The notes beneath the pieces are model-generated. The model had not been told where the DNA came from, ran no database searches, and saw only the letters and a list, made by a program, of their open reading frames with translations. 64,000 bases of DNA, taken from CAVWCQ01 sp963753545. GTDB taxonomy: Bacteria; Chloroflexota; Anaerolineae; Aggregatilineales; Aggregatilineaceae. This document shows, piece after piece, positions 55,763-64,000 of this stretch. Position 1 is the first letter of the stretch. Every line of letters begins with the position of its first letter. The stretch is taken from contig CAVWCQ010000011.1 of the NCBI GenBank assembly GCA_963753545.1, positions 434,001-498,000 on the forward strand, read 5' to 3'. Position numbers and translations under genes: made by a program.

Positions 55763-57742
55763 ATGCGTCATCATCACACAGGGGATCATTCCAAGGAGAT
55801 TCCCGTTTCATCAGACCCACAAAACTCCTACTCCACATCTTTTGCGCTTACACGCCGTCAGGCGCTCAAATTGATGGCTGGGACCGCTGCCGCGTTTGGG
55901 GCATCATACTGGCATCCCGCTCATGCTGCCACGCTGCACCGCAGCGACGAACCTGGAGTCGTACGTGAAATCCGGCGAATGCTGACCGGGGCCTTCCAGG
56001 ATCGTGAAATGGGCCTCTACTTTTCCCACCTGGATACGGATCGGAATGAAAATTTCGTGATAACAATCAAGCCCGACCGTCTCTACCCAATGGCAAGTTC
56101 ATTCAAGTCGGCTGCCGTGCTCTATTACTATCTCAACACACCGGAAGGCGAGTGGGACGATCAGCCCGGCTCAGAGGCCTACAGCATGGCGGTTTTTAGC
56201 AACAACCAGAAAACCGGGTATGTGCTGGCCGAAGTTGCCCAACGGTTGAAAAAGGACAATCCGATCGTCGCCTTCAATGACTTCCTGCTCGATCCAAACC
56301 TGCTGGGTCTGCATTACGGCCTGTTTGGATGGACCTTCCAGGAATTTCGCACGCCCACCAACGGCTATGAAGATGACCGCTTTAATCCAGACAAAGTGCC
56401 CACCGCCGATCTTGCCATACACGGCGTCAACCATTCTTCACCCGCCGAGATCGCGCAGATATTCCGTTTTTTGGCCCAGGCGGAGCATGATCCGCGCTGG
56501 AAAAGCGATTCTCACTTCCAGGCATCCATTCTGGCGACACGCCGCCTGCTTTCCATCCCCATTCAGGAGTACATCTCGCCGCTGGAAGAGGTAATTGCCT
56601 ATACGGATCATTACAGCAAAGACGGCACGCTGCGCCCGGTTGATGTGGGTACAACGGTACGGAACGATGCCGGAGTCTGGCTGATGGAAGACGGAGGGGC
56701 TTATCTTATCTCGTTTATGTCAGCTACAGAAAATGACGAGACGGTCCATAATGTGCTGCTGCAAGTCTCTGAAGCGATTCGCCTTTACCAGCGCTACCAG
56801 CATCCCAACGACTTCACGCGCAACACAGCCCGCTCAATACCCGTTATTCCCGGCGAGTTGAACTACGGCTTCGTGCGCACAACAGGGGTCACGCTCTATG
56901 CGGCTCCCAGACTGGACGCGCCACAGGTCGAGAATCCCGTACGGGCAAACTCTATCTTTGGCACCACTTACCTGATGTATGGGGCGCTCGTCCGCTTTCA
57001 TCCGCATGAGGGTGGTTGGGCAGAACTCGTTCCCGACGATGAAGGGGATGATGCGTTTTCCTGGCCCGTCTATATGCGCCAGGAAGATCTCCAGGTGATC
57101 GGGCGCGAGGATACCGAGCCGCTGGGGTATGTTACCAACGCCCCTGAGGGAACCGACAAATTTATCCTGCTCGACATCTACCAGCGCGACATGATCCTGT
57201 TCGAAGGGTTAACGCCGATCCTGCGCACGCCAACTATCGTCAACACAGAAAACACCCCCCGAAAGGTAGCCGTCCTGGAGCGTGCCTATCTCACGCGCGA
57301 TATGCCAAACTATCCGGGTGTTCCTTACACCACTTTTCTGCATGGCAATAGCTATCTGAACGAGATGGGCTTTGCCGTTCATGGATCACCCTGGCACCTG
57401 TGGAGTGATACGGTACGCCAGGAGACCATTCAGCGGCGGTTTACACACGGCTGTATTAACCTGCCTGACTGGGTATTACCCATTCCTCATCTGGGGCGCG
57501 ACATGCGCGTGGACGAATTTGTCTTTCGCTGGGCCGGAGGGCTGCGCAATCCTGGCACGGAGATCGTCTATATAAACGATACACGCAATGTGGTGCGGTT
57601 GTTGGGTCTGAACAACCTGCAGCAGGAAATTTTCGACTACATACCGTTCACGTCTCTGCAAGCGTCCAACGTGGGTTGGAACGATGTCCTGCACGCTATC
57701 GACGGGAAGTCTATCGATGCCCCGGATTCTTTCTTCAGCTAG
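55763..57742 (+). CDS. Tat-exported SxxK / SH3 / L,D-transpeptidase (YkuD) multidomain protein
   Basis: 659 residues. Tat signal TRRQALKLMAGTAAAFGASY (about residues 30-49). A class A beta-lactamase-like domain follows (about 65-350) with SxxK in PMASSFKSAAVLYYY and a motif-2-like VNHSSPAEIAQIF. An SH3-like region is at about 370-455. The C-terminal YkuD domain has AVHGSPWHLWSD and the catalytic FTHGCINLPDW. It probably remodels peptidoglycan at the cell surface by making or editing crosslinks. The combination is unusual. GGGGAG precedes ATG 55763. Confidence 0.85.
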   Translation: MRHHHTGDHSKEIPVSSDPQNSYSTSFALTRRQALKLMAGTAAAFGASYWHPAHAATLHRSDEPGVVREIRRMLTGAFQDREMGLYFSHLDTDRNENFVITIKPDRLYPMASSFKSAAVLYYYLNTPEGEWDDQPGSEAYSMAVFSNNQKTGYVLAEVAQRLKKDNPIVAFNDFLLDPNLLGLHYGLFGWTFQEFRTPTNGYEDDRFNPDKVPTADLAIHGVNHSSPAEIAQIFRFLAQAEHDPRWKSDSHFQASILATRRLLSIPIQEYISPLEEVIAYTDHYSKDGTLRPVDVGTTVRNDAGVWLMEDGGAYLISFMSATENDETVHNVLLQVSEAIRLYQRYQHPNDFTRNTARSIPVIPGELNYGFVRTTGVTLYAAPRLDAPQVENPVRANSIFGTTYLMYGALVRFHPHEGGWAELVPDDEGDDAFSWPVYMRQEDLQVIGREDTEPLGYVTNAPEGTDKFILLDIYQRDMILFEGLTPILRTPTIVNTENTPRKVAVLERAYLTRDMPNYPGVPYTTFLHGNSYLNEMGFAVHGSPWHLWSDTVRQETIQRRFTHGCINLPDWVLPIPHLGRDMRVDEFVFRWAGGLRNPGTEIVYINDTRNVVRLLGLNNLQQEIFDYIPFTSLQASNVGWNDVLHAIDGKSIDAPDSFFS

Positions 57743-57751
57743 AGGGTGTTA

Positions 57752-57776
57752 GGGGGCGTATGCTATACGCTCCCTA
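57752..57776. terminator. Hairpin between convergent genes, related to repeat tips
   Basis: AGGGGGCGTAT (57752-57762) pairs with ATACGCTCCCT (57766-57776), one G-T pair. The GCGTAT/ATACGC stem and the CCCTAC end echo the terminal hairpin of repeat copy C. It lies between the YkuD gene and the minus-strand gene whose stop is at 57774. Confidence 0.5.
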
Positions 57777-58571
57777 CTCATCATCCTCAGGCGGGCGCGT
57801 TGGCGTCCAGCCAAATGGAATTTCTTCGTCTTGAAGGTGGGGGGGGACCGAGCGCCCTTTGCGCTGCTGGGGCTGCCCGGTAAGTCGCTCTCGTTTGAGC
57901 TTGCCCAGCCGCCGCAGATCGCGCGCATAATAATTCCGGCTGCGCGGCAATTCCGGCTGAAGCGCGATTTGAGCAATACCACGCGCCGCTACATCGACAA
58001 GCAGAGGAGCCGTGCTCCCTGTAAATACGCGCACGAGGGGCAGCGAGCCGAAATGGGACATCAGGTTATAAAACGATCCGCCTCGCTGCTCGCGGTCAAA
58101 CAGCAGCGGTGCCCGAATAATCGCCCAGCGCAGGCCGCTGCTCCTGAGATACGTTTCTGCCTCGCGCTTGCTGCGCAAATACTCGCCGGATACACCGGGC
58201 GGATTTGACGCGGCGCTGAGCAGGACAAAGTATGGCGACCCATCACTGATCGCCATGCCAATGGTGTTACGCGCCGAAACCAGATTCAACTGTTGAAAGG
58301 TCAGGCCGCGCTCTGGCTGGGCGCGAATGCTTCCCACCAGATGAACAACTGCTCCAAACCCGCGTGAGCGTCCTTTGAGGCTGGCGCTGTTCCACACGTC
58401 TCCCGACACGAGCCGCACATGCCGCCGCAGCGTGCCCAATTTTTCCTCGTTCTCCGGCAAAACAAGCACTGTTACTTCCGCGCCGGCGTCGATCAAGGCA
58501 GCGATGACGCGCAGGCCCAAAAAGCTCGTGCCTCCGTTAACAAGGATCTTATTCCAGTTTCGTCTAGCCAT
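57774..58571 (-). CDS. NAD(P)-binding Rossmann protein, NmrA/atypical SDR-like
   Basis: 265 residues. ILVNGGTSFLGLRVIAALID is the Gly-rich nucleotide-binding motif, followed by VRLVSGDVWNSASLKGRSRG and AVVHLVGSIR. No catalytic YxxxK is evident, as in atypical SDRs and NmrA-like proteins. Homologues act as quinone or complex I-associated oxidoreductases or redox sensors; the function here is unknown. Divergent from the TetR gene. Confidence 0.78.
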   Translation of the reverse strand: MARRNWNKILVNGGTSFLGLRVIAALIDAGAEVTVLVLPENEEKLGTLRRHVRLVSGDVWNSASLKGRSRGFGAVVHLVGSIRAQPERGLTFQQLNLVSARNTIGMAISDGSPYFVLLSAASNPPGVSGEYLRSKREAETYLRSSGLRWAIIRAPLLFDREQRGGSFYNLMSHFGSLPLVRVFTGSTAPLLVDVAARGIAQIALQPELPRSRNYYARDLRRLGKLKRERLTGQPQQRKGRSVPPHLQDEEIPFGWTPTRPPEDDE

Positions 58572-58647
58572 TGTGCCTCGCAGGGAGAGACAAAATCTGT
58601 CCTGATTCTAACCGCCGGAGGAGAGGTGGTCAATTGTGGGCCGCGTG

Positions 58648-58696
58648 TTGACAGTTTCCCGAATGCGAGTAGTATATTGGACAACTCGACTAATAT
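58648..58696 (+). promoter_or_regulatory. Putative TetR gene promoter and operator
   Basis: TTGACA (58648-58653) with a -10 near 58670-58678. An imperfect 23-bp palindrome with ends ATATT and AATAT spans 58674-58696, overlapping the -10. This fits autoregulation by the TetR protein and possibly control of the divergent gene. Confidence 0.4.
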
Positions 58697-58714
58697 CATA
58701 CGGCTTGACTACCA

Positions 58715-59324
58715 ATGACCTCAACTGCACCTGCCAAACACAACCGCCACGAACAACGCAAAGCCGCCACACGGGAAGGGCTTTTGCATGCCGCGCGTGA
58801 GGTGATTGTCGAAAAAGGCTACGATGACGTGGATATTCTCGACATTACGGAGCGCGCCGACGTCGCCAAAGCCACCTTCTACCAGCATTTCGCCAACAAG
58901 GAAGACTGCGCCCGCCAGTTAATGCTCCAGGGGTTCGATGCGCTGGTGCGCCGGATTATGTCGGAGGAACAAACTACCGGATCGCGATCAGAATGGGTGC
59001 TGAACAGCTACCGCAACCTGTTCCAGTGGGCCGAAGCCAACCATGAATTTCTGTCGATCATGCTGGGCGGGAGCCGCCTCGCACCGGCTGAACATCTTCG
59101 GGCGGACCTATATGGCTGAGATTATCGAACGCCTGCTGCACCTGATTGGGGCAAGCGATGATAAAAATGGATACCCCCCGCCTTTGATAGCCCAGGTTAT
59201 CACCGGCATCCTGATTCAACTATTAGGCTGGTGGCTGAACAACTCCACCGGCTATTCCGCCGATGATATGGCGCGTATTGTCAATACCATTGTGACCAGC
59301 GGCATTGGACCACTGGCTGATTAG
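58715..59324 (+). CDS. TetR family transcriptional regulator (frameshift near 59095)
   Basis: The N-terminal HTH is clear: AATREGLLHAAREVIVEKGY, VDILDITERADVAKATFYQH, FANKEDCARQLM. One base near 59095 joins LGGSRLAPAEHLR to TYMAEIIERLLHLIGASDDK and the C-terminal ligand/dimer domain ending at 59324. Total about 202 residues. It is 31 nt upstream of the MMPL transporter, so it probably regulates efflux. Confidence 0.86.
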
Positions 59325-59355
59325 CTTTCACCTGAAGACGGAGGGATAGCAGCAT

Positions 59356-61964
59356 ATGTTTGAACGCCTGGGCCATTTTGCAACCCGTTACCGTATTCCG
59401 ATTATCGCCACCTGGATCGCCCTGGCGGTTATCATCACGCTGATCGCGCCCAATATTAACGAGGTCGCGAGTTCCGATCAGGCGGATTTTCTACCCGGCA
59501 ACGCGCCCTTTATTCACGCTAATGAAGTCTACGAAGAAACATTTCCCAAAAGCTTTGCGCCCAGCAGCACGGTGGTTGTCATCGATGCGCGCCAGGTGGG
59601 AGGCATCCCGCTGACCGAGCAGGGCGCGGTTGATACCACCTCTGATGTTGGGAAGATGATCAAAGACCTGGAAGATTGGCTGAACAGCCCCGATAAGCCT
59701 GTTAATGTCCGGCGTGTAGTGGCTCCGACCACCTCCGAGGCTGCCGTTGCCATGATGCTGGCTGAGGACCGGGGCGTCGCAATCGTGCGTGTCAGCCTGT
59801 CGACCAGCAGCACCGAAAAAGTAACGGAAGAAACACTGAATGCGATTAAACAGTGGCTAGGCGAGCACCAACCCCAGGGCGTCAAAACCTACCAGACCGG
59901 CGAAGCGCCAATTATCAACAACACCACCGAGTCTGTTCAAACGAGTGTTGATCGCACGATCTGGGTAACGGTTATCCTGGTGATCGTGATGCTGCTGCTC
60001 GTCTACCGTTCCCCGGTCAGCCCACTGATCCCCCTGGCGGCGGTCACAGTGGCCTATCTCATCACGCGGGGGATTGTGGCCTATGTTGGCGAGCACTACC
60101 TGACGATCACTTCTTATGCCAACGTGATGCTGATCACCGTGCTCTACGGCGCAGGGACGGACTACTGCCTGTTCCTGATCAGCCGCTTCCGCGAAGAAAT
60201 GGCCGATAATATTGGCGTGCAGCCCGCTACCCAGCACACCGTCCGCCTCGTTGGGGAGACGATCACGAGCAGCGCGGGCACGATCTTCGTCGGTTTCATG
60301 GCAATGGCATTTGCCGAGATGGGCATCTTTAACAGTTCTGGCCCGGCGCTGGCAATTGGGATTGTCGTCGGCCTGCTGGCAGGACTCACTTTCACCCCGG
60401 CTCTGCTGGCGACATTGGGCGAACGCGCCTTCTGGCCCGGTCACGCCAAGCACCGCGCCGGAGGCCGCCTCTATGAAGTAACGTCCAAGCAGGTGAGCAA
60501 CCGTCCCCTGATGACCATTGTGCTCATTGTTGCCCTGATGGTGCCCTTCTCGATCTACGGCCTCGGCGAGCGCGTCAACTACAACATGATGGCCGATTTG
60601 CCTGACAATTCCTCGGCAGTCAGAGGCTTCAATGTCATGGAGGGCAGCCTGGGATCGGGCAGCATGCTGCCGCTGTCGGTGGTTGTCACCGGGCGGGATC
60701 CCGATCAAATTGCGGCTGAAATCGCCCACCTGACCGCCGATCTCGCCGCTCTGAAAGGGATCGATGACGTGCGCAGCCTGGGCAGTCCACTGGGGCAAAA
60801 GATCCCATGCTCAATAACCTGATGCGCGTCGATACGCAGTTGAACATGGCCCTGGCACTGATGAACAGCGGGACCGATCTGAACCTGACGCCGGAACAGG
60901 CCCAGGCGCTGATCAGCGGCATGCGCGACTATTTCAACCAGATATTGGCGCGCTTCCCCGTCGTGGCGGATGATCCCAACATGCAGGCGATCCAATCGCT
61001 GCTCGATAACCCGCTCGGCTTGCTGACACGCCAGGACGAACTGGCTGCCGCGATTGGCGGATTGGCGCAGCGTTTCGGCCCGAATGCCGCCGATCCCATC
61101 GCGGAGCCGTACCTGATGCCGACGGCACTCGGCAGTTTGCTGACGGCGCTGCCTAACGCGGGCGCAAGCGGCAATATCATGGCCCAACTCACACCCAGCT
61201 ATCTCAATGAGGACGGGACCGCCTTCAAGATTGACGTGATCTTCGCTGGGTCGCCGAGCAGTTATGAAGCGATGGACACCATGCACCAGATTCGCCAGAT
61301 CATCAAGCCCTATGATGGGCGGAACGGCGATGCGGTTGCCAGCGGCGGCACAGCGATTGTGACCGATATCCGCGAGACGATTGATCGCGATCTGCTGCGG
61401 GCGATTGGCTTTGTCCTGCTCGGCATCTTTTTCGTGCTGCTGGGCATGCTGCGCAGTATCGTCGCGCCGATCTACCTGATCTGCACGGTGCTGCTCAGCT
61501 TCACCTGCACGCTGGGCATCACCAACGCTGTCTTCAGGCACTTCTGGGGCGTTGAAGGCCTGACATGGTATGTGCCGTTCTTCATGTTCGTGTTCCTGGT
61601 CGCGCTGGGCATGGACTACAGCATTTTCCTCTTTGGACGCATCAAGGAAGAGGTCGCCTATCATGGGCTGCGCGAAGGCGTGCATATCGCCGTTGCACGT
61701 ACCGGGGCGATCATTACCTCGGCGGGCGCGATCCTGTCCGGCACGTTTGCGGCGATGGCTACCGGCGAGATCAAAGGCTTAGCCGAGGTCGGGTTTGCCG
61801 TCGCTGTCGGCGTGCTGATCGATACGTTTGTCGTGCGCACGATGCTCGATCCCGCGCTGGCGACGCTGTTCGGACGGTGGACGTGGTGGCCGGGCGGCGT
61901 GCCTCAGCCCAAAGATGAGCGCCGCGTCGAGGGCGTGTCCTCTGTGCCGGAAGCGGGGGACTGA
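59356..61964 (+). CDS. MMPL/RND-type membrane transporter (frameshift near 60810)
   Basis: About 868 residues after repair. The first half has TM1 (IIATWIALAVIITLIAPNIN), a large periplasmic-type loop, and TM2-6 with YGAGTDYCLFLISRFREE, the MMPL Asp-Tyr motif. One base near 60810 joins GSPLGQK to the second loop; TM7-12 follow with LGMDYSIFLFGRIKEE. It is the proton-driven MMPL family, which exports lipids or hydrophobic drugs. It follows and probably answers to the TetR regulator. Confidence 0.88.
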
Positions 61965-62338
61965 TTACCTCACCGGGTTAATTGGAAAACAGTTTGTTGG
62001 GGGGCGATTTTTGGGTCGCCCCTTATTGATCATCTTCCCATGTGTCATGGATCACTTAATATCATTTCATCGATCACTTAACAGGTTTTTGATGAATTAT
62101 GGGGCTTTTCGTCTCTTTTTCTGTCGCCCGATTTTGGCGCGCTTACGGGAGAAAATGGACGATTTTAACCTTTCGAAAAAAATAGTTGATCACTTCTCCG
62201 CGTGGCGATCCGCCGATCTATTATTTTTTGGGGGTCTCACCAACCATTTTCTAACTGTTATCCTACTTTGGAGCGGAACCGCTTCCGTGCATGCCGCGCA
62301 TGACATATCCTCCCGATTTCATGGAGAGGGAACTCACT
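61965..62338. other. Long non-coding region after the MMPL gene
   Basis: It begins with a hairpin GGGGCGA/TCGCCCC (62001-62022) that may end the MMPL transcript, though the U tract is weak. An AT-rich part follows with TAGTTGATCA (62183-62192) and TTTTCTAACT (62247-62256), shared in order with 24072-24156. No conserved protein was found here. Confidence 0.4.
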
Positions 62339-62422
62339 ATGAACAGTATAGCACGAATGTTCTGCAAAAATACTCCCTTAAAGGTGAACTTTAAGTACGA
62401 ATTTTATGATGGGCGTCTTTAA
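62339..62422 (+). CDS. Possible small protein, 27 residues
   Basis: ATG 62339 follows GGAGAGGGAACTC with good spacing and opens NSIARMFCKNTPLKVNFKYE, ending at TAA 62420-62422 just before repeat copy C. There is no homology to judge by, and it could be chance. Confidence 0.2.
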   Translation: MNSIARMFCKNTPLKVNFKYEFYDGRL

Positions 62423-62436
62423 AATTAGACAAAAAA

Positions 62437-62619
62437 GGGCGTATAAAAATACGCCCAATATGCGTCAAGTTAAGAAATAAACGTTATGAGTTGCGGGCAG
62501 GCCCTCATCCCCTGCCCCTTCCCCCACAGCTTCGCGGGGGGAAGGGGAAAACGATTTAGAAAAGAGCGTTCCCGTGCTTAAGTTGACACGAATAGGGCGT
62601 ATAACCATACGCCCCTACG
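62437..62619. repeat. MITE-like palindromic repeat, copy C
   Basis: Matching hairpins GGGCGTAT-AAAA-ATACGCCC (62437-62456) and GGGCGTAT-AACC-ATACGCCC (62595-62614) sit at the ends. Inside are inverted ends GCGTCAAGTTAAG (62462-62474) and CTTAAGTTGACACG (62577-62590). The core has CTTCCCCCACAGCTTCGCGG and GGGGAAGGGGAAAACGA, close to copy B. It ends CGCCCCTACG at 62610-62619, 10 nt from the rsgA stop. Confidence 0.75.
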
Positions 62620-62629
62620 AAAACACGAT

Positions 62630-63625
62630 CTAGTCACTGTCGAGGAGGCGCAGGTAGCTCTCGTAGCGCATCTCGGAGATCTGCCCGGACTCGACGGCGC
62701 GTTTGACGGCGCAGCCGGGTTCGTGGGTGTGGGTGCAGTCCAGGTCAAAGCGGCACGTGCCGATGTAGGGCCGCATCTCCGCGAAGAGCGCCGCCAGCCC
62801 GCCATCTTCCGGTTCGTACCACAAGCCGAACTCACGCATACCGGGCGTGTCGACAATACTGCCGCCGTCCTCCAGCCCGAACATCTCCAGATGAGTCGTC
62901 GTGTGTTTGCCTTTGCCTGTCGCCTGACTGATCTGGTTGACACGTAGACCTAAGCCCGGTTGAACAGCGTTGAGCAAACTCGTCTTGCCGACGCCCGATT
63001 TGCCGATGAACACGGAGAGAGACCCGCGCAGCGCCGCCGCGATTTCCGCGATGCCCTGCCCCGTCTGGATGCTGGTCAGATAGACCGGATAGCCGATGCT
63101 TTGATAGAGGGCGATAACCTCTTCGATATCATCGCCGGGCCGGATCAGGTCGGCCTTGGTGATGCAGATCAGCGCCGGGACGCCCGCCGATTCGGCTGCC
63201 GCGAGATGACGATCCAACAAATTCCACTTGGGGGCGGGATCGCGGGCGGCGAACACCGGGACGATCTGATCGACGTTGGCGACGATCACCTGTTCCAGCG
63301 GCTTATCCCCTGCCGCCGGGCGGGAGAGTTTGCTGCGGCGGGGAAGCACTTCCTGGATCACTCCGGCGTATTCCGTACCGCCGTCCGCTTCCTGAAAGCG
63401 CACCTGATCGCCAATCGCCACCGGGTCCACCTGATCGATATCGCGCACTTCCTTCACTTCGCGGCGTACATTGGTTGACTTTGATATCTCGAACCAGCCG
63501 ACCAGCCCTTTACGCAGTTTGCTGGTGATCGTGCAGCGAATCGTGTCGCCGCCGCTGTAGACGCCGTAAAAACCCTGGGATTTCCAATACACCACGCCGT
63601 CACGCATGATGGATGATTCACTCAT
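62630..63625 (-). CDS. rsgA: Ribosome small-subunit biogenesis GTPase RsgA
   Basis: 331 residues. OB-fold N-terminus, then a circularly permuted GTPase: ICITKADLIRPGDD (G4-like), FIGKSGVGKTSLLNAV (P-loop), GKGKHTTTHLEMF and DTPGMREFGLW (G3). The C-terminal zinc site is C-x5-C-x-H-x4-PGC (CRFDLDCTHTHEPGCAV). It acts in late 30S maturation. ATG 63625 is chosen as the start; ATG 63607 is an alternative. Confidence 0.95.
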   Translation of the reverse strand: MSESSIMRDGVVYWKSQGFYGVYSGGDTIRCTITSKLRKGLVGWFEISKSTNVRREVKEVRDIDQVDPVAIGDQVRFQEADGGTEYAGVIQEVLPRRSKLSRPAAGDKPLEQVIVANVDQIVPVFAARDPAPKWNLLDRHLAAAESAGVPALICITKADLIRPGDDIEEVIALYQSIGYPVYLTSIQTGQGIAEIAAALRGSLSVFIGKSGVGKTSLLNAVQPGLGLRVNQISQATGKGKHTTTHLEMFGLEDGGSIVDTPGMREFGLWYEPEDGGLAALFAEMRPYIGTCRFDLDCTHTHEPGCAVKRAVESGQISEMRYESYLRLLDSD

Positions 63626-63683
63626 GGTTAGGGATGCTCCTGATTGGTACTGCTCGGTATACGTTGGGATTGAGCCGCAAGGC

Positions 63684-63725
63684 GGGCGCAGGGCTTGCTT
63701 CGCAAGCTCGCAGCGCCCCTACAAG
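63684..63725. repeat. MITE-like repeat, short copy D
   Basis: GGGCGC and GCGCCC pair around the inner hairpin GCTTGCTTCGCAAGC (63693-63707), and the family end CGCCCCTACA lies at 63714-63723. Only the right-hand part is recognisable. It sits upstream of rsgA. Confidence 0.6.
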
Positions 63726-63810
63726 TGCGTTCCCCAGCCAAGCTGGCGGAACGAGCACGATGGTTCGATTAAGTCAGGAGGCGTCGAGTTGAGGAGCCAG
63801 AAATAAAAAA

Positions 63811-63837
63811 GCGGTCAGGTTTGCCCCGACCGCTCGT
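63811..63837 (-). terminator. Rho-independent terminator after the 20-residue ORF
   Basis: On the minus strand AGCGGTCGGG and CCTGACCGCT form a 10-bp stem (with G-T pairing) around GCAAA, followed by TTTTTTATTT. It lies about 25 nt after the small ORF stop and before rsgA. Confidence 0.75.
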
Positions 63838-63860
63838 TGATGTGCGGAGAATCTATCGTC

Positions 63861-63923
63861 TCAGCCCATGCAGCGGAGGCAAGCCACAACGCGACGCCGT
63901 GTACGCCGGGAACCTTTTTCCAT
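63861..63923 (-). CDS. Arg-rich 20-residue small ORF (leader peptide or small protein)
   Basis: ATG 63923 follows AGGAGGCGCACA, a near-perfect ribosome-binding site. The peptide begins MEKGSRRTRRRVV and ends ACLRCMG, with six Arg, and stops at TGA 63861-63863. A promoter (63961-63989) and a terminator (63811-63837) bracket it, giving a transcript of about 130-150 nt. It could be a leader peptide for attenuation, a small protein, or an sRNA with an incidental ORF. No family is recognised. Confidence 0.5.
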   Translation of the reverse strand: MEKGSRRTRRRVVACLRCMG

Positions 63924-63960
63924 TGTGCGCCTCCTGTGAGCTGATGTGGACGATGGTTCA

Positions 63961-63989
63961 ACTGTAGCATGGACCAGGCTTCTTGACAA
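63961..63989 (-). promoter_or_regulatory. Putative promoter of the small transcript
   Basis: On the minus strand TTGTCA (63989-63984), a 17-bp spacer and TACAGT (63966-63961) match a sigma70-type promoter about 40 nt before the small ORF start. Confidence 0.55.
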
Positions 63990-64000
63990 GGATCATCAGT

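Noticed and set aside
1..64000. CRISPR array, cas genes, prophage or integrase
   Set aside because: No regular repeat-spacer pattern and no such gene families were seen anywhere in the window.

Overview
The window is a stretch of bacterial chromosome with moderately high GC content. The gene mix fits Chloroflexota, probably Anaerolineae-like: polyprenol-phosphate mannose synthase, many GT39-type and YfhO-type membrane glycosyltransferases, DXP-independent vitamin B6 synthesis (PdxS/PdxT) next to a MocR regulator, Tat substrates and lipoproteins, and no outer-membrane biogenesis genes. This assignment is inference; no rRNA or other phylogenetic marker was used. At least 20 single-base frameshifts break otherwise well-conserved genes, including single-copy housekeeping genes such as asnS. 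The sequence therefore looks like an assembly with residual indels, and split genes are reported here as single genes with the break position given.

Region 1 (1-14.6 kb, minus strand) is the most unusual part. It is a dense cluster of six radical SAM enzymes, two small PqqD-like (RRE) proteins and one U32-like protein, in two translationally coupled operons around a 613-residue Tat-exported protein. That protein has an eight-repeat WD40 propeller interrupted by an SH3b domain, and a C-terminal tail of 89 residues with 18 cysteines arranged as CxC pairs, mostly followed by Asp. The tail looks like the substrate (RiPP-like core) of the radical SAM maturases. Upstream lie a TIR plus parallel beta-helix protein and a secreted glycosidase-like protein.

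Region 2 (14.7-24 kb, plus strand) holds a dolichol/polyprenol-phosphate mannose synthase, a YfhO-like membrane protein apparently fused to a MOP-superfamily flippase, asnS, a GNAT acetyltransferase and a GH1 beta-glucosidase. Region 3 (24-28 kb, minus strand) holds an operon of phosphofructokinase, a DsbA/cyclophilin lipoprotein and an alpha/beta hydrolase, plus a small lipoprotein.

Region 4 (28-48.6 kb, mostly plus strand) is a surface-glycan locus: GT39-type and GT4/GT2 glycosyltransferases, a flippase, asparagine synthase, two methyltransferases and a CgeB-like glycosyltransferase, many joined by ATGA overlaps. Region 5 (48.6-55.5 kb) is a vitamin B6 block (MocR/PdxR-like regulator, pdxS, pdxT) with 10-bp-phased direct repeats at two promoters, interleaved with a hydrolase and a patatin with two cyclic-nucleotide-binding domains. 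Region 6 (55.7-64 kb) holds a Tat-exported SxxK/SH3/YkuD protein, an NAD(P)-binding protein, a TetR-MMPL pair, rsgA, and a tiny promoter-smORF-terminator unit at the right edge.

A family of palindromic MITE-like repeats ending in CGCCCCTACA recurs at five sites. One copy lies in frame inside the YfhO-like gene.
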